A stretch of DNA of 9,334 bases, taken from Gammaproteobacteria bacterium (GTDB taxonomy: Bacteria > Pseudomonadota > Gammaproteobacteria > UBA9214). The DNA lies in assembly GCA_020027635.1 (NCBI GenBank), contig JAHKKL010000046.1, positions 1-9,334 of the forward strand, read 5' to 3'. Both the position numbers and the translations under genes were made by a program. Under the pieces are notes generated by a model. That model ran no database searches, was not told where the DNA came from, and was given only the letters and a program-made list of their open reading frames with translations. Below, piece by piece: positions 6,966 to 9,334 of this stretch. Numbering within the stretch: position 1 is the first letter of the stretch; every line of letters begins with the position of its first letter.

Positions 6966-6966
6966 A

Positions 6967-7866
6967 TCATTTCCGCAGCTTGGGGAATACATATCTGGCG
7001 AGAAATCTAGGCAGATAGTGACGTTCCCTGCTCACCACAACCCCGAGCAAATTGCCTCCGCTGTTCAGGATTCTGTTCTTGATTTCTTCCGCAGCATTAC
7101 CCAGTGTCCTGTTTGCTTGGATGATGAGCACGATCCCGTCCATCATGGGGGATAACAGCAAGCCGTCATTCGTTTTTTCAACTGGACTGGAATCGACCAC
7201 CAACAGATCGTAGGTCTGACCCACACCCCGGGCAAATGCTTCAAATGCCTTGGGCAGGGCAATCTGCTGGGGGTTGATATGCCCGTCTACATTGGTGCTT
7301 ACATATAAGGGTATGTCGCCGACCCGGTGGATTGCTTCCGGAATCGCCTTGCTGTCGTCCGCGGCGTTCATCCATGAGACGGTGTTTTTTAGATTAAAGA
7401 ACCGTTTCTGATTATGGTTTTTCTGGTCACCTTCGATTAGAAGCACGGATTTTCCTGATTTGACTGCAACGTAGGCAAAACCGCGCGCTATTGAGGAGAC
7501 ATCTTCTTCACCCTGGGGGCCGATGAACTGTATTATGCGCCGTGTATTCAAGGGAAGCAGTGCATCGATACGCTGATAGAGCGCAAAGATCGCATCTTCA
7601 ACCTCAAAACGGTAATCCATGGGAGGGTGGGTTTCACGAGACACCGTCTCCTCCGCGAACGCATCCACATGCTCTGTTTCAGGTTGGACAGGTTCGCGAT
7701 GCAGGTCGAGGATGGCAGCCGGCTCGAAGGTATCCTCCGGGGCGACGGGTACATCGGGTTCAACAAATTCTGGACGGGTTTCATTAATGAAATCATCATC
7801 CATAGGCTCATCGTACGTGGCCGCATCATGTCGGGCATGTTCAAGCGCTTCAAATATTTTGCTCAT
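6967..7866 (-). CDS. BY-kinase-like (CpsD/Wzc-cytoplasmic-domain type) EPS protein with degenerate P-loop
   Basis: This 299-residue protein has the fold signature of bacterial tyrosine kinases and ParA/MinD-like ATPases in EPS loci. It starts MSKIFEALEHAR, as many such proteins do, followed by an acidic, proline-rich linker (about 15-85) and the nucleotide-binding-like domain (about 85-299). Walker A' is VLLIEGDQ (141-148) and Walker B is LLVVDSSP (221-228). The P-loop position, FIGPQGEEDVSSIAR (114-128), lacks both the glycine and the invariant lysine; Val123 appears at the lysine position. No tyrosine cluster is seen at the C-terminus (only two Tyr near the end). ATP-dependent kinase activity is therefore doubtful, and it may act as a structural or regulatory partner of the Wzz-type protein. 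I chose ATG 7866 over ATG 7899 because of MSKI homology, AGGG nine bases upstream, and the ATGA overlap with the preceding small ORF. Starting at 7899 would add 11 residues. Confidence 0.8.
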   Translation of the reverse strand: MSKIFEALEHARHDAATYDEPMDDDFINETRPEFVEPDVPVAPEDTFEPAAILDLHREPVQPETEHVDAFAEETVSRETHPPMDYRFEVEDAIFALYQRIDALLPLNTRRIIQFIGPQGEEDVSSIARGFAYVAVKSGKSVLLIEGDQKNHNQKRFFNLKNTVSWMNAADDSKAIPEAIHRVGDIPLYVSTNVDGHINPQQIALPKAFEAFARGVGQTYDLLVVDSSPVEKTNDGLLLSPMMDGIVLIIQANRTLGNAAEEIKNRILNSGGNLLGVVVSRERHYLPRFLARYVFPKLRK

Positions 7867-8012
7867 CTGGGCAATCCCTGATCCGACGTATACGGGCATT
7901 GCATCCCGGAATCCTGCTGAAGATCTGCTTCACTACAGGTAACTAGCACTAAGTTCACTGAATTGAAATCAAGCACTTGTTGAACGGCTATCTCCAGTGT
8001 TGATTTCGTCAT
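7863..8012 (-). CDS. Small ORF, 49 codons, overlapping the BY-kinase-like gene by ATGA
   Basis: This unrecognised ORF runs from ATG 8012 to TGA 7863-7865. The stop shares bases with the start codon of the next gene (ATGA), a typical sign of translational coupling. An in-frame ATG at 8021 would lengthen it to 52 residues. AAAGG lies about 11 bases before ATG 8012. The N-terminus is MTKSTLEIAVQQVLDF, followed by a hydrophobic stretch (NLVLVTC) and a polar tail with two further Cys/Tyr-containing segments. It fills most of the roughly 200-bp gap between the ATPase and the BY-kinase-like gene. An open stretch of this length can occur by chance, and I know of no homologue, so it may only be a spacer. 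Confidence 0.35.
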   Translation of the reverse strand: MTKSTLEIAVQQVLDFNSVNLVLVTCSEADLQQDSGMQCPYTSDQGLPR

Positions 8013-8072
8013 ATATATCATTACCTTTGGGCGGCGTGTTGCGTCAACTTCATGGAATCACCGCGTCGTTGC

Positions 8073-8993
8073 CTATATGAGTTTTTCCAGTTGACGGGCG
8101 AGCAGGGTGATTATCCAATAAAGACCGGCCAGAAGCCCGAGTATGCCAATGGCGTTAACCAGGGCATTCCTCCTGGGCAGCCTCCGACCTTCACGATCAG
8201 CGATGATCTCCTTGACGATGCCGGCGGTGATTACGCTTGCTTGATAGCCATAGCCAGTGACCAAGGCGTTGTCGCAGAGAATATTGATCGTGCGAGGTAT
8301 GCCTTGGGCGCGCTTGACGATAAGTCGCAGGGCCTCATTGGTAAACAGCCTGTTGTTCTTTTTCATGGATACTTTATCCACCCGGCTCTGAATGTAGTCG
8401 AGGCTTTCCTTCTCGCTGAGTGGATGGATCTTCGCGAGGAGGGCAATGCGATTACGCAGTTGCCGTAATTCATGGCGTACGAGCATGGCTTCCAGTTCCG
8501 GTTGGCCAACCAGGACTATTTGCAGGAGTTTTTCCCTGGTGGTTTCCAGGTTGGATAACATGCGCAGTGACTCCAATGTCGGCAACGGCATGTTCTGGGC
8601 CTCGTCAATGATCAGTGTAACATTGCGCCCTTTCCTGTACTGATCAATAAGACAGCGATGCAGCTGCGCAATCATCTTGTTGCTTTCGTCACTTGCGGGT
8701 TTGACGTCGAACTCGGCAAGCAGGTCTCTCAATAAGGCATTAAATGTCAGGTTGGGGTTGAACAGATAAATCAGCTTTATAGTGCCTCTGTTGATCGAAT
8801 TCAGGTAGGTCCTGACTATGGTCGTCTTGCCGGTGCCAACTTCACCAAGAATTGCAATAAAACCTTTCCGTGACTTGATGCCGTAGAGCAGTGCGGCGAT
8901 TGCTTCCTTATGGCTGGAGCTCAAATAAAGAAAGGTAGGATCCGGCGTTACATTGAATGGTTCCTTGCGTAATTTGTAGAATTTTGCATACAT
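8073..8993 (-). CDS. ExeA/GspA-like AAA ATPase of an EPS (XrtA/PEP-CTERM-type) locus
   Basis: This 306-residue AAA protein starts MYAKFYKLRKEPFNVTPDP, the hallmark N-terminus of ExeA-like ATPases (YxxFFGLxxxPFxxxPDP). Walker A is GEVGTGKT (50-57) and Walker B is LIIDEAQN (127-134, Asp130 and Glu131). VGQPEL (162-167) and the arginine-rich LRQLRNRI (176-183) follow, as in the family. The ATPase core ends near 270. A hydrophobic segment at about 277-299 should anchor the C-terminus in the inner membrane, with the ATPase in the cytoplasm. In XrtA/PEP-CTERM-associated EPS clusters, an ATPase of this type sits beside a Wzz/GumC protein and a BY-kinase-like protein, as here. Its job is thought to relate to export or assembly and is not proven. 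Spacing to the upstream gene is 51 bp and the ribosome-binding site is weak. Confidence 0.85.
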   Translation of the reverse strand: MYAKFYKLRKEPFNVTPDPTFLYLSSSHKEAIAALLYGIKSRKGFIAILGEVGTGKTTIVRTYLNSINRGTIKLIYLFNPNLTFNALLRDLLAEFDVKPASDESNKMIAQLHRCLIDQYRKGRNVTLIIDEAQNMPLPTLESLRMLSNLETTREKLLQIVLVGQPELEAMLVRHELRQLRNRIALLAKIHPLSEKESLDYIQSRVDKVSMKKNNRLFTNEALRLIVKRAQGIPRTINILCDNALVTGYGYQASVITAGIVKEIIADREGRRLPRRNALVNAIGILGLLAGLYWIITLLARQLEKLI

Positions 8994-9011
8994 AACGCTT
9001 ACCAGACAGGG

Positions 9012-9042
9012 CGGTTAATCTACGAGCATCCTTAATTAACCG
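9012..9042. repeat. 8-bp inverted repeat between the Wzz-type gene and the ATPase gene
   Basis: CGGTTAAT (9012-9019) and ATTAACCG (9035-9042) are exact reverse complements with a 15-base loop, filling most of the 51-bp gap. It could form a hairpin in the operon mRNA that adjusts expression between the two genes. There is no U-run. Confidence 0.4.
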
Positions 9043-9044
9043 TT

Positions 9045-9334
9045 CTATTCCCTGTCGGGTAATACGGTGAGAATCGGCAACTGCAGGCGCTGCTCCACGG
9101 CATAGGCATTGGACAGGCGACGTTGATTGAGCTCTGCGACTAAGGCGAGACAGACTCCCGCGAGTAGTCCGAAGAACATTCCCAGAATCAATCGGAGCTT
9201 CAAGGACAGTCCAAGAGGCTTGATGGGGACTTCCGCAGACTGGACAGTGCGTATACTTGTGCTCTTCATCCGGTCCAGAGCGCTTTGTGACTTTGCTTCT
9301 TCCAGCTTGTCCAGATAGGCATTATGATTCTTCG
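9045..9334 (-). CDS. GumC/Wzz-type EPS chain-length/export protein, C-terminal part (partial)
   Basis: The frame is open to the right edge and stops at TAG 9045-9047, leaving 95 visible residues. These contain the end of the periplasmic coiled coil (AYLDKLEEAKSQSALDRMK), the proline-containing stretch AEVPIKPLGLS before the membrane, and the second transmembrane helix (about LRLILGMFFGLLAGVCLALV). A short cytoplasmic tail ends in LPILTVLPDRE. This is the standard C-terminal layout of polysaccharide co-polymerase/GNVR-domain proteins, which set chain length and bridge the inner membrane to export. The cytoplasmic tail carries no fused kinase domain, so the separate BY-kinase-like protein downstream is its likely partner. 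The internal ATG at 9269 is not the true start; the gene extends beyond the window. Confidence 0.85.
   Translation of the reverse strand, partial: KNHNAYLDKLEEAKSQSALDRMKSTSIRTVQSAEVPIKPLGLSLKLRLILGMFFGLLAGVCLALVAELNQRRLSNAYAVEQRLQLPILTVLPDRE

Noticed and set aside
7867..7899. Upstream ATG start for the BY-kinase-like gene
   Set aside because: The extra 11 residues are not family-typical, while MSKI at 7866 is. ATG 7866 also has better-spaced AGGG and overlaps the small ORF stop. It remains possible but less likely.
1..9334. CRISPR array, tRNA or rRNA genes
   Set aside because: I saw no regularly spaced repeats and no cloverleaf or ribosomal RNA signature on either strand by eye. A covariance-model scan would be decisive.

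Overview
The window is a patchwork. A mobile, defence-type region lies on the plus strand (about 1-6900). It abuts the end of an exopolysaccharide (EPS) biosynthesis operon on the minus strand (about 6967-9334). The organism is most likely a Pseudomonadota, perhaps gamma- or betaproteobacterial. This rests on the EPS gene set (a GumC/Wzz protein, an ExeA-type ATPase and a BY-kinase-like protein, as in XrtA/PEP-CTERM EPS loci) and on the restriction and IS families. Taxonomy cannot be fixed from this sequence.

Region 1 (1-3846): the 3' end of a type I restriction specificity gene (hsdS) is followed by a tight two-gene unit, an AAA+ ATPase and a large subtilisin-like serine protease. This is the architecture of IetAS, known as a toxin-antitoxin/plasmid stability pair on the Ti plasmid pTiC58 and later reported as an antiphage system. 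The last codons of hsdS occur again just after the protease gene as a perfect 29-bp direct repeat, so the pair is bracketed by two copies of the hsdS 3' end. That looks like an integration or exchange footprint.

Region 2 (3847-6914): a 390-bp non-coding stretch contains a strong palindrome and several TTTAGG/CCTAAA motifs. A class II (self-inhibited) Fic-domain AMP-transferase gene follows. Its last codons are overrun by an intact IS1182-family insertion sequence (about 1.62 kb). The fic stop codon now lies inside the left inverted repeat of the IS, and the original fic tail can be reconstructed on the far side.

Region 3 (6967-9334, minus strand): in transcription order, the C-terminus of a GumC/Wzz-type chain-length/export protein, an ExeA-like AAA ATPase with a C-terminal membrane helix, a possible 49-codon small ORF, and a BY-kinase-like ATPase whose P-loop has lost the invariant lysine. 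The small ORF overlaps the start of the last gene by ATGA. The EPS operon and the fic gene converge at about 6915-6966.

The most notable points are the hsdS-tail duplication around ietAS, the IS-supplied fic stop codon, the P-loop-less BY-kinase homologue and the overlapping small ORF. I recognise every large gene at family level; the novelty is in arrangement and details rather than in an entirely unknown large protein.
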